Of a stretch of DNA of 64,000 nucleotides, positions 1 through 8,115 are shown in pieces. The DNA is from Kiritimatiellia bacterium (GTDB lineage: Bacteria; Verrucomicrobiota; Kiritimatiellia; RFP12; UBA1067). Numbering within the stretch: the stretch's first letter is position 1; each line of letters opens with the position of its first letter. A model generated the notes under the pieces. The model did no database searches, was not told where the DNA came from, and worked only from the letters and a program-made list of their open reading frames with translations. The stretch is from positions 1 through 64,000 of the forward strand of contig JAFTCL010000020.1 in NCBI GenBank assembly GCA_017454745.1, in the 5' to 3' direction. The position numbers and the translations under genes are program-made.

Positions 1-113
1 GCCTTTTAATTTCCAGACAGGAGATTTAGAGATTTCGTTTGGTGATAGACACGGCATTTGTGCTTGGGCAGCGGGGCTGCCGCACCAATCATCTTACGGC
101 AAATTTCATCCAT

Positions 114-140
114 AATCCTGTGAATCCTGTAAATCCTGTC
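114..140. repeat. Three tandem copies of a 9-bp unit
   Basis: Units AATCCTGTG, AATCCTGTA and AATCCTGTC follow one another at 114-122, 123-131 and 132-140 (ACAGGATT-type repeats on the other strand). The last base of each unit varies while the other eight are fixed. The array lies in noncoding DNA upstream of the GH92 gene. The function is unknown. It resembles ACAGGATT arrays found in many bacterial intergenic regions. Confidence 0.7.
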
Positions 141-433
141 CCAAAACTGCGTAGCCGAAGGTGTGTCCACAGTTTGACGGTTTATCACTAACGGCTAGCT
201 GCTAACGATTCTCCTTTGCGCCCTATGCGCCTTTTGCGGCTAAAAACAATTTAGATTTAACGGAAATTCCTCAAATAAGTTCGCGGTGATTCAAAAAATC
301 CTTTTGGGCCAGCGCGCTTAAAAAATTTCCTTTTGGCTTGTTTTTCGCCCCGAAATTTGGTTAAATAATATGAGTTGTGTTTGGCGGAATTATTGTCTCG
401 CGCCGAGACGGCGTAGAGGTTACGGAGCGTGTT
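141..433. other. Noncoding leader before the GH92 gene
   Basis: I see no gene here. A short block of 7-bp units (GACGGTT, TATCACT, AACGGCT, AGCTGCT, AACGATT) runs from about 169 to 210 and resembles the longer heptameric spacers elsewhere in the window. Downstream the DNA is AT-rich, with two imperfect direct repeats of AAAAAAT..CCTTTTGG at about 294-336. A weak promoter-like pair (TTGTTT at 338-343 and TAAATA at 362-367) could drive the operon, but the match is poor. Confidence 0.4.
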
Positions 434-2641
434 ATGAAGAGAGCTTGGTTTGTGGCGGCGGTGTTGATGTTGACCGGCGCTTGCGCGTCTTACAAATATG
501 TCCGCGAGGACTATACGCGGTATGTCAATCCGTTCATCGGGTGTGCGGATAACGGCCACACTTTCCCCGGAGCCGCCTATCCGTTCGGGTTGATTCAGGC
601 TAGCCCCGACACCGGCAACGGCACTTGGGCCTACTGTTCCGGATATATGTACCACGACACTAAGATCTGGGGCTTTTCCCAGACCCATCTCAGCGGTACC
701 GGTTGCCCGGATCTGGGCGATGTGAGCATCCAGCCCTTCAGCGGCACCGTAGATCGCGGGGATTTCCACAGCAACTACCGCAAGGAAACGCAGCAGGCAA
801 AACCGGGTTATTACGCGGTGACGCTGGATGATTTCGGTGTTGACGTGAAAGTGACCGCTTCGCCGCACGTGGCTTTTTACAACTGCACCTACAACCGCGA
901 TGCCCCGGCCCGGCTGTTGGTCGATTTGCAGTATGGGGTAGTGGGGGGCATGGAGCATTTGCACCGCCACATTCTGCAGAGCGACGTGACGGTGGAAAAC
1001 GGACAAACGATTTCCGGCCATGCCCGCTCCTCCACTTGGGTTGACCGCGAATATTATTTCGTCATTGCGCTCGACCGTCCGTTCACCGAAATCCGCGAGT
1101 TGACCAAAAAGGATGGCGACAAAGCCCCCAAATACATACTCGATTTCGACATTAAGCCCGGCGAAACGCTGAAGGTGAAAATCGCGCTTTCGTCGGTGAG
1201 CGTTGACGGTGCCAAGCGCAATCTGGCGGCGGAGGTTTCGGGATGGAACTTCGGTTCCGTCCGCGCTGCCGCCAAAAAGGCGTGGAACTCGCTGCTCGGC
1301 CGTATGGAGCTTTTGGAAGGCACGGCGGCGCAGAAGGAGAATTTCTACACCTCGCTTTACCACCTGTTCATCCAGCCCAACAACATCGCCGACGTTGACG
1401 GCCAGTACCGCGGGGCGGACAACCAGGTGCGCACCGCGCCCGGTAAGGCTTATTATTCGACCTTCTCGCTCTGGGACACTTACCGCGCCGCGCATCCGCT
1501 TTACACCATCATCGCCCCGGAATACGTGGGGTGCTTCGTCAACAACATGGTTGCCCACCAGCAGGCCAAGGGATATGTGCCGATCTGGACCCTGTGGGGA
1601 AAGGAAAACCACTGCATGATCGGCAACCACTCCGTTCCGGTGATTGTTGACGCCTACTTCAAGGGGTTTAAGGGGTTCGACCCCGAAGCGGCTTATGCGG
1701 CGATTCGCGAGTCGCTCACCAAGAACCATCCCGGCCATCCGAAAGACCGCTGGGATCTGTACGACCAGTACGGGTACTACCCGTTCGACCATATTCGCGG
1801 CGAGAGCGTTTCCCGTACCCTTGAGTGCGCTTACGACGATTGGTGCATGGCGCAATTCGCCGCCGCGCTGGGGAAAACCGAAGACGCCGCGTTCTTCGGG
1901 AAGCGCGCACAGAATTACCGCAACGTATTCGACCCGTCGGTCGGATTCATGCGCGGCAAGGACAGCAAGGGCAATTGGCGCGAGCCGTTTGACCCCTTCA
2001 AGCTTGGCCACGGGGCCGGGACTCCGAACGATTTCACCGAGGGCAATTCCTGGCAGTACACTTGGCATGTGATGCAGGATCCGGAGGGGTTGGTGGCTTT
2101 GCTGGGCGGTAAGCAGAAGTTCGGCGACAAGCTTGACTCGCTGTTCCGGCAGGCTTCAAAGATTGACGGCATGGGGTTTGTCTCCGACGTCTCCGGGCTG
2201 ATCGGACAGTACGCCCACGGCAACGAGCCGAGCCACCATGTGGCGTATTTTTTCAACTATGCCGACCGCGCGTGGCGCACCGAGGAACTGATCCGCGAGA
2301 TTTTCGACACCCAGTACAAAAACGGGGTCGACGGGTTGTGCGGCAATGACGACTGCGGTCAGATGTCGGCCTGGTACCTGTTCTCCGCAATGGGATTCTA
2401 TCCGTTCAACCCCTGCAACAGCGGGTATGTCCTCGGGGCCCCGCAGATGCCCAAAGTGCGGCTCAATTTGGGTTTGGGCAAGAGTTTCACCGTGGTGGCG
2501 AAAAATCTCTCCGGGCCGAACAAATACGTCCAGTCAGTAACGCTGAACGGCCAGCCGCTGCAAGGTTTCAAACTCAGCCACGATCAGATCATCCGTGGCG
2601 GCGAGTTGGTTTTCGAGATGGGGCCACAGCCTAAAAAATAG
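434..2641 (+). CDS. GH92 family alpha-mannosidase, exported
   Basis: Predicted exo-alpha-mannosidase of glycoside hydrolase family 92, calcium-dependent enzymes that trim mannose from N-glycans and mannans. The 735-residue length fits the family. Signatures run in the expected order: the N-terminal NPFIG..NGHTFPGAAYPFG block, an acidic ECAYDDW segment near residue 464, GNEPSHH near 596, and GNDDCGQMSAWY near 637, where the family's general-base aspartates sit. I prefer the ATG at 434 over an upstream in-frame ATG at 377, because GGAG precedes it by about 6 bases and it gives a hydrophobic signal peptide ending in LTGAC (a weak lipobox). It is first in a tightly spaced run of seven genes. The family call is firm; linkage specificity cannot be read. 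Confidence 0.9.
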   Translation: MKRAWFVAAVLMLTGACASYKYVREDYTRYVNPFIGCADNGHTFPGAAYPFGLIQASPDTGNGTWAYCSGYMYHDTKIWGFSQTHLSGTGCPDLGDVSIQPFSGTVDRGDFHSNYRKETQQAKPGYYAVTLDDFGVDVKVTASPHVAFYNCTYNRDAPARLLVDLQYGVVGGMEHLHRHILQSDVTVENGQTISGHARSSTWVDREYYFVIALDRPFTEIRELTKKDGDKAPKYILDFDIKPGETLKVKIALSSVSVDGAKRNLAAEVSGWNFGSVRAAAKKAWNSLLGRMELLEGTAAQKENFYTSLYHLFIQPNNIADVDGQYRGADNQVRTAPGKAYYSTFSLWDTYRAAHPLYTIIAPEYVGCFVNNMVAHQQAKGYVPIWTLWGKENHCMIGNHSVPVIVDAYFKGFKGFDPEAAYAAIRESLTKNHPGHPKDRWDLYDQYGYYPFDHIRGESVSRTLECAYDDWCMAQFAAALGKTEDAAFFGKRAQNYRNVFDPSVGFMRGKDSKGNWREPFDPFKLGHGAGTPNDFTEGNSWQYTWHVMQDPEGLVALLGGKQKFGDKLDSLFRQASKIDGMGFVSDVSGLIGQYAHGNEPSHHVAYFFNYADRAWRTEELIREIFDTQYKNGVDGLCGNDDCGQMSAWYLFSAMGFYPFNPCNSGYVLGAPQMPKVRLNLGLGKSFTVVAKNLSGPNKYVQSVTLNGQPLQGFKLSHDQIIRGGELVFEMGPQPKK

Positions 2642-2650
2642 GAAGCGCAA

Positions 2651-3418
2651 ATGGAAGACAGAACTCCAGATTTTTCCGTCAAAAGTTTTCTCCTCCCGCA
2701 CATGAATCCGGAGGGGATGAAATTTGTGATGGGCGCGTTTGCCTTGACGTGTTTGGTTTCCGTGTTTTTCATTCCGTTCGTCCTGCCGGGGCTGTTGCTA
2801 ACCTACGGGATTTATCTGTTTTTCCGCGATCCGGAGCGGGTGCCGCCGTTGGACGAAAAACTGGTGGTTTCGCCGGCCGACGGCATGGTTTGCATGGTGG
2901 CGCAGGTTCCGTTGCCGGAGGAGATTCGGGAGAAAACGGCCGAAGAAGTTAAGCCGGAGCAATTGCCGGATGCCGGTTTGCCCAAGGTCGAGGTCAATCT
3001 CGAAGCCGAACCCGCCGTTCCGGAAAACGAGCTGGTTTGGCGGGTAAGCGTGTTTATGAGCGTCCTCAACGTGCATGTCAACCGGATGCCGGCGTCCGGC
3101 ACCATCATCAAGAAGGTTTACGTGCCGGGCGCGTTTTTAAACGCCTCCCTGGACAAGGCCAGCAAGGACAACGAGCGGATGGTTTACCTGATGCGGACCG
3201 AATGCGGAAAACAGTTGGCCTTTGTGCAGATCGCCGGACTGGTCGCCAGGCGTATTGTGAGCTTTACCGATGAGTGCAGGGAGATGAAACGGTCGGAACG
3301 GTTTGGCCTGATCCGTTTCGGCAGCCGCGTTGACGTGTATTTGCCGCAGGGAGTGGCTCCAACCGTGCAGGTCGGTCAGATTATGGTGGCGGGGGAGACG
3401 CCGATCGCCTCGCTTTAG
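2651..3418 (+). CDS. psd: Phosphatidylserine decarboxylase proenzyme
   Basis: Converts phosphatidylserine to phosphatidylethanolamine at the inner membrane. Seen: a hydrophobic stretch at about residues 25-57, then FRDPER and SPADG motifs, NVHVNRMPASG, and the C-terminal RFGSRVDVYLP. In this short decarboxylase type the chain self-cleaves at Gly-Ser, here predicted between Gly224 and Ser225, leaving a 31-residue alpha chain with the pyruvoyl group. The length (255) is slightly above the roughly 210-230 usual for this type because of an acidic, proline-rich insertion at about 90-125. AGGAAG precedes the ATG. The next gene makes its substrate, so the pair forms a complete PE pathway from CDP-diacylglycerol. 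Confidence 0.9.
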   Translation: MEDRTPDFSVKSFLLPHMNPEGMKFVMGAFALTCLVSVFFIPFVLPGLLLTYGIYLFFRDPERVPPLDEKLVVSPADGMVCMVAQVPLPEEIREKTAEEVKPEQLPDAGLPKVEVNLEAEPAVPENELVWRVSVFMSVLNVHVNRMPASGTIIKKVYVPGAFLNASLDKASKDNERMVYLMRTECGKQLAFVQIAGLVARRIVSFTDECREMKRSERFGLIRFGSRVDVYLPQGVAPTVQVGQIMVAGETPIASL

Positions 3419-3436
3419 TCAACTGGAGTTTCGTTT

Positions 3437-4243
3437 ATGGGCAAATTCAGATTAAGAAAACGCCGTCAGAGACATGTCGCCGGGGAGGCGATACCGGTGC
3501 GTTCGATGATTCCCAACCTTGTCACCTTTATGGCGGCGGCCAGCGGGATAACCTCCATCCGTTTCAGCTGCAACGAGAATTGGCGCGCCGCGGTGCTGTT
3601 CATTTTGCTGGCCGCGCTGTGTGACGGATTGGACGGGCGGGTGGCGCGAATGCTGCGCGCCACATCGAAACTGGGGGCGGAGCTGGATTCGCTGTCGGAT
3701 TTCGTTAGCTTCGGGGTCGCGCCCGGTATGCTGGTGTATTTCTGGATGATGCAAGAGGTTTACGCCAGCACTGCGGCTTACGCATTCCGGGGCTGTTTTT
3801 GGGCGCTGGCGCTGTTTTACGCGCTTTGCTGCGCGTTCCGGCTGGCGCGTTTCAACATTATGCTGGAGATGCCCACCCAGCCATATTGGAAACACTTTTT
3901 TATGGGACTTCCCGCGCCCGGCGGCGCCGGATTGGTGGTGATGCCGATCATTTGGGAACTCCACTCGAAGTCAACCTTGTCCGGCACTCCTTGGTACGGC
4001 GCCGCTTCGCTGCTGGTGTGCGGTTTACTGCTTGCCTGCCGTCTGCCCACGCCGTCGCTTAAGCACATCCGCATTCCCGCCAACCGGATGATTCCGGTGC
4101 TGCTGGCGGTGATGCTGCTGTTTGGCATGCTCTTCGCCGAATTTTGGGGTACGCTGTTCTACATCGGCATGGCGTATTATGCCGCGGTGCCGGTTTGCTC
4201 AATCGTCTTTTGCCGTTTAAAAAAGGCTTGCGAGAAAAAATAG
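3437..4243 (+). CDS. pssA: CDP-diacylglycerol-serine O-phosphatidyltransferase
   Basis: Membrane enzyme that joins CDP-diacylglycerol and L-serine to give phosphatidylserine. The CDP-alcohol phosphatidyltransferase signature D-x2-DG-x2-AR-x8-G-x3-D-x3-D is intact, starting at Asp63 and ending about residue 88 in LDSLSD. Several hydrophobic segments follow, consistent with an integral membrane protein of 268 residues. A TGGAG element lies before the ATG. It starts 18 bases after the phosphatidylserine decarboxylase stop, the usual pairing in bacteria. Assignment to PS rather than PG-phosphate synthesis rests on that neighbour and on the LDSLSDFVSFG context. Confidence 0.9.
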   Translation: MGKFRLRKRRQRHVAGEAIPVRSMIPNLVTFMAAASGITSIRFSCNENWRAAVLFILLAALCDGLDGRVARMLRATSKLGAELDSLSDFVSFGVAPGMLVYFWMMQEVYASTAAYAFRGCFWALALFYALCCAFRLARFNIMLEMPTQPYWKHFFMGLPAPGGAGLVVMPIIWELHSKSTLSGTPWYGAASLLVCGLLLACRLPTPSLKHIRIPANRMIPVLLAVMLLFGMLFAEFWGTLFYIGMAYYAAVPVCSIVFCRLKKACEKK

Positions 4244-4272
4244 CCGTTTGATCGAATCCACAGGAGTTCTGC

Positions 4273-5382
4273 ATGGAATTGTCATTGCTCGTTAACCAGT
4301 TTGATATCCAAGGGCGTTTGGTGACTATCGTCCCGACCGGCAACGGCAACGTTAACGACACTTACCTTGCGGTTTACCGCAACACCTACGACGAACATCA
4401 GGTAATCATGCAGCGGATTAACCGCAATGTGTTCCCGCAGCCTGAGGCGATTATGGGCAACCTTCACAAGTTGGCCGCCCATTCGCACCCGAAACTGGAG
4501 CGCGAGGCCGACCACGCCGACCGGATTTGGCAGATGCCGCAGATTATTCGTTCCCGCACCGGCGGGGATTACGTGTTGGACGAGCATAACGACGTTTGGC
4601 GCGTAATCACCAAGATTCCTTCCGCCACCGCCTATGACGAGGCCCAGGGTACAGAACACGCCATGGAGTGCGGCGCGGTGTTGGGGCATTTCCATTGGAC
4701 GGTTGCCGATTTGCCGCCGGAAACCATGGTGGACCCGTTGCCGGGATTCCACATCACCCCGCGTTATTTGGCCAAATACGATGAGATTCTGGATCGCAAC
4801 CCGTTGGCCAAGGAACGGCTCGCGGCATCAATGGAAGCCCGCCGTCTTGCCAAGTTCATCGATGATCGCAGGGGCTTTGCCGCTACCCTCCAAAACGCTT
4901 TGAAAAAAGGCGAGCTGGCGTTGCGCATGATGCACGGCGACCCCAAGGTCAACAATATCATGATCGACGATTTCACTGGCAAGGGTACCGCGATGATCGA
5001 CCTTGACACGGTAAGCCCCGGTCTGATCCATTATGATTTCGGCGACGCGCTCCGTTCCATCTGCAACCATGTCGGCGAGGAGGAGCAGAATCTCAGCAAG
5101 GTGATTTTCGACCTTGACCTTTGCGAGTCGTTCTGCAAGGGGTATGTTTCCCAAGCCAAGGATTTCATGACCGACGCTGACCGGCATTACCTGTACGATT
5201 CCATCCGCCTGATAACCTTTGAGCTGGGGCTTCGCTTTTTCCAGGATTATCTGGCCGGGAACATTTATTTCAAAACCCATTATCCGGAGCAGAACCTTAA
5301 CCGGGCTCGGGTTCAATTCCGGCTTTGCGAGTCGATTGAGTCCAAGGAGCGGATGATCCGCGAACTGCTTTCCAGGCTTTAA
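4273..5382 (+). CDS. NahK-like sugar 1-kinase (aminoglycoside phosphotransferase fold)
   Basis: Predicted cytoplasmic kinase of the APH/choline-kinase fold. Seen: GNGNVNDTYL near the start (nucleotide-binding region), MQRINRNVF, the catalytic HGDPKVNN with His221 and Asp223, and the metal-binding IDLDT with Asp243 and Asp245. These resemble bifidobacterial N-acetylhexosamine 1-kinase, which phosphorylates GlcNAc or GalNAc at C1, and related homologues. The 369-residue length fits. AGGAG lies 7 bases before the ATG. With the GH92 mannosidase upstream, a role in handling hexosamines freed from glycoproteins is plausible but inferred; the substrate could be another sugar. Confidence 0.75.
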   Translation: MELSLLVNQFDIQGRLVTIVPTGNGNVNDTYLAVYRNTYDEHQVIMQRINRNVFPQPEAIMGNLHKLAAHSHPKLEREADHADRIWQMPQIIRSRTGGDYVLDEHNDVWRVITKIPSATAYDEAQGTEHAMECGAVLGHFHWTVADLPPETMVDPLPGFHITPRYLAKYDEILDRNPLAKERLAASMEARRLAKFIDDRRGFAATLQNALKKGELALRMMHGDPKVNNIMIDDFTGKGTAMIDLDTVSPGLIHYDFGDALRSICNHVGEEEQNLSKVIFDLDLCESFCKGYVSQAKDFMTDADRHYLYDSIRLITFELGLRFFQDYLAGNIYFKTHYPEQNLNRARVQFRLCESIESKERMIRELLSRL

Positions 5383-5397
5383 AACAGGAGGGATAAC

Positions 5398-6399
5398 ATG
5401 AACAATCGCCTTAACCGCCGTCAATTTCTTGGTGCCGCCGCTTTTGCGGCCGCCGGGGCCGCAGTCCGCGGGTTTTCCCAGGTTCCGGCCAAAGAAGCCG
5501 CCGCCCCGGTTTATTCAACCAAGCTTTTCAAAGCGATGATTGCCGGAGTGGCCGACGATGCCACTTGCGCCAAGATCGCCGCTGCCGGATTCCAAGGGGT
5601 GGAACTCACCAATAAAACAATCACGGTGCAGCAGGCCGCCGCCAACCGGTTGATTGCGGAGAAGCATGGGGTGCGTATCCATTCCTATATGGCGGGGTGG
5701 GCGGAGTTTAATCATTCCGACACTGCCAAACGGCGGGAGTCGATCGATTCGGTTCGCCAGATGCTGCGGTTGGCTTCTGCCTCCGGCGCTTCGACCATTT
5801 TGCTGGTGCCTTGCGCGGCGCGCGGCATCAAGATTCCGAAACCGAGCGAGTTCAAAATCGATTTCGACCCCGGAACGCTGATGGTTTCGAAGGTGGTGGA
5901 CGGCGACAACGCCCCTTATGCCGACTACATTAAGGCCCAAAATGACGCGACGAGGTTGTCGATCGAGGCGGTGAACGAGCTTATCCCGGCCGCCGCCGAG
6001 GAAGGTGTAACCATCTGCTTGGAGAACGTTTGGAACAACCTGTGGGTGTTGCCGGAATTCGCCTCCGCGCTGGTCCGCTCTTTCAACAGCGTTTGGGTGA
6101 AGGCGTATCTCGACCTTGGGAACCACGTGCGTTACGCCCCGACCGAGCAGTGGCTGGAGGCGCTTCGCGGCATCACCGCCAAATTGCACATCAAGGATTT
6201 CCTGCTTGACCGCGCTAAGAACAACGACGGTTCATTTGTCCCGATTGGAAAAGGCAGCATCAATTGGCGTTCGGTGCGCGACACGATCGAGAAGGTCCGC
6301 TACAACGGTTGGGTTTCGGTTGAAAGCACCGGATACACCGATGCGCAGCATGCCGAGATCTGCGAACGCTTTTTCGCTGGCCGCCCGGTGATCGATTAA
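5398..6399 (+). CDS. Tat-exported sugar phosphate isomerase/epimerase-like TIM-barrel protein
   Basis: Member of the xylose isomerase-like/AP endonuclease 2 TIM-barrel superfamily. A twin-arginine signal (RRQFLG at residues 7-12, then an alanine-rich hydrophobic run) implies folded export to the periplasm. In the barrel, ICLENVWNN, AYLDLGNH, LHIKDF and ESTGY supply the acid and histidine metal ligands expected of the fold. Such exported members are common in PVC bacteria and Bacteroidota, usually without a known substrate. AGGAGG precedes the ATG. The true reaction (isomerase, epimerase or hydrolase) cannot be told from sequence. Confidence 0.8.
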   Translation: MNNRLNRRQFLGAAAFAAAGAAVRGFSQVPAKEAAAPVYSTKLFKAMIAGVADDATCAKIAAAGFQGVELTNKTITVQQAAANRLIAEKHGVRIHSYMAGWAEFNHSDTAKRRESIDSVRQMLRLASASGASTILLVPCAARGIKIPKPSEFKIDFDPGTLMVSKVVDGDNAPYADYIKAQNDATRLSIEAVNELIPAAAEEGVTICLENVWNNLWVLPEFASALVRSFNSVWVKAYLDLGNHVRYAPTEQWLEALRGITAKLHIKDFLLDRAKNNDGSFVPIGKGSINWRSVRDTIEKVRYNGWVSVESTGYTDAQHAEICERFFAGRPVID

Positions 6400-6418
6400 T
6401 CTTTTCCACATAATAGCC

Positions 6419-8089
6419 ATGAATGCGATTATTCTGCTGTTGTCATGCACCGCCTGTTTTCTGCTGGCATATTTCGTATATTCAAGGTTGGTCGCCAAAT
6501 GGCTTGGGGTGGATGAAAAACGGGCGACTCCCGCTCACACCTGCAGGGATGGCGTCGATTACGTTCCGGCGCATCCCGCCGTTTTGTTCGGCCATCATTT
6601 TGCCAGCATCGCCGGAGCCGGCCCGATTGTTGGGCCGATTCTCGCCGCCGAGTTTGGTTGGGCCGCCGTGGTGCTGTGGGTGGTGTTGGGGTGCATTTTC
6701 GTCGGTGCCATGCATGACATGGTGACCCTGTTTCTCTCGGTACGCCATCGTGGCAGCAGCATCGCGTCGGTAATCGCCCAGGTGTTGGGGGCGCCAGGGA
6801 AAATCCTCTTCCTGCTTTTCTGCTGGAGTACGCTGGTGCTGGTATGCTCCGAGTTCACCCGGTTGGTAGCCGCCACTTTTACCGCCAATCCGGCGGTGGC
6901 TACTGCCTCGCTGCTTTTCATTGCCGAGGCGGTGGTGTTCGGAATTTGCACCAACCGTTTCAAAATGCCGATCGGCTTGGCGAGCGCGGTTTTTGTCCCG
7001 ATCATGTTTTGCTGCGTTTGGGTCGGTGTCCGTTTCCCGCTCGACCTTCAGACGCTGTTCGGGTTTAACGCTTCCGCCGCGCAGACCGTTTGGGTGGTAG
7101 TACTGCTTGCCTACTGTTTCTTGGCGTCCACTCTGCCGGTATGGCTGTTGCTCCAGCCGCGTGACTACCTGAACTCCTATCTGCTTTACGCCATGATGGC
7201 GCTTGGTTTCTGCGGGGTGTTCTTCGCCAACCCGTCCATCAACATCCCGGCATTTTCGGGTTGGATCATTCACCACGGCGAATCCTCCCGCTGTCTTTTC
7301 CCGTTCTTGTTTGTGACTATCGCCTGCGGCGCCTGTTCCGGATTCCACGCGCTGGTCGCGTCCGGTACTACCGCCAAACAGTTGGACAACGAGCGTCACA
7401 TTCGTCCGGTCGCCTACGGGGGGATGCTGCTTGAAGGCGTTTTGGCGGTACTTTCGCTGATCGCCGTTGCGTCGATGTCGTCGGGAGACTTCGCCGCGGC
7501 GATGAAGTCGCCGAACGCGGTGGCGCTTTTTGCCAGCGGCATCGCCGGGTTCTGCGCTAAAATGGGGATGAACTTTGAATTGGCGAAGGTCTTCATTTCG
7601 CTCTCCATCGCGGCGTTTCTGATGACCAGCGTTGACACCGCGACCCGGCTGGCGCGGTTTACCTGGCAGGAGCTTTTCCAGAAGACCGCTTCGGACAATG
7701 CGGACGTTTCCGTAGCCGTGACCGGTCTGGTCGGCAAATTGTTTTCCAACATGTATGTGGCCACGGGGTTGGTGGTGGCGCTGGTGGCGGTTTTGTTGAT
7801 CGGCAATCCGGACACCGCCAAATCGCTTTGGCACATTTTCGCCTCGTCCAACCAGCTGCTCGCTTCGCTTACCCTGTTGACCGCGAGTTTGTGGCTGGTC
7901 AAGGAGAAGCGCAACTGCGCTTTCACCTTGATTCCGATGCTGTTCATGTTTGCGGCCAGCGGATACGCCATTTATTCGCTGATGCGCACTTCGTCCGGCA
8001 TTTTGCAGGCGGCGTGTGTGGTGTTGTTTGTGATGGCGTTGGCTTTGGTGGCATTGGTGTTCAGCCAGCGTCGGCTGTGGCGGTCATAA
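6419..8089 (+). CDS. cstA: CstA family carbon-starvation transporter
   Basis: Integral membrane protein of 556 residues with many hydrophobic segments. The CstA signature region is clear: PAHPAVLFGHHFASIAGAGP, then GPILAAEFGW and GAMHDM.TLFLSVRHRG. Family members take up peptides or pyruvate under carbon limitation. It is shorter than the roughly 700-residue Escherichia coli CstA, matching the compact variant common outside the enterics. No strong ribosome-binding site precedes the ATG. The next gene encodes a peptide-type solute-binding protein 26 bases downstream, which supports a peptide-uptake theme, although CstA itself is not known to need one. Confidence 0.85.
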   Translation: MNAIILLLSCTACFLLAYFVYSRLVAKWLGVDEKRATPAHTCRDGVDYVPAHPAVLFGHHFASIAGAGPIVGPILAAEFGWAAVVLWVVLGCIFVGAMHDMVTLFLSVRHRGSSIASVIAQVLGAPGKILFLLFCWSTLVLVCSEFTRLVAATFTANPAVATASLLFIAEAVVFGICTNRFKMPIGLASAVFVPIMFCCVWVGVRFPLDLQTLFGFNASAAQTVWVVVLLAYCFLASTLPVWLLLQPRDYLNSYLLYAMMALGFCGVFFANPSINIPAFSGWIIHHGESSRCLFPFLFVTIACGACSGFHALVASGTTAKQLDNERHIRPVAYGGMLLEGVLAVLSLIAVASMSSGDFAAAMKSPNAVALFASGIAGFCAKMGMNFELAKVFISLSIAAFLMTSVDTATRLARFTWQELFQKTASDNADVSVAVTGLVGKLFSNMYVATGLVVALVAVLLIGNPDTAKSLWHIFASSNQLLASLTLLTASLWLVKEKRNCAFTLIPMLFMFAASGYAIYSLMRTSSGILQAACVVLFVMALALVALVFSQRRLWRS

Positions 8090-8115
8090 AGGTTTAGGTG
8101 GTCAGGAGGTTCGAT

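Noticed and set aside
257..2068. 603-codon open frame on the minus strand opposite the GH92 gene
   Set aside because: It is antisense to a gene with clear family motifs, has no recognisable domain and reflects biased codon use on the coding strand.
6482..7834. 450-codon minus-strand frame opposite the CstA gene
   Set aside because: Its charged, glutamine- and histidine-rich translation is what an antisense reading of a membrane protein gives; no motif and no promoter.
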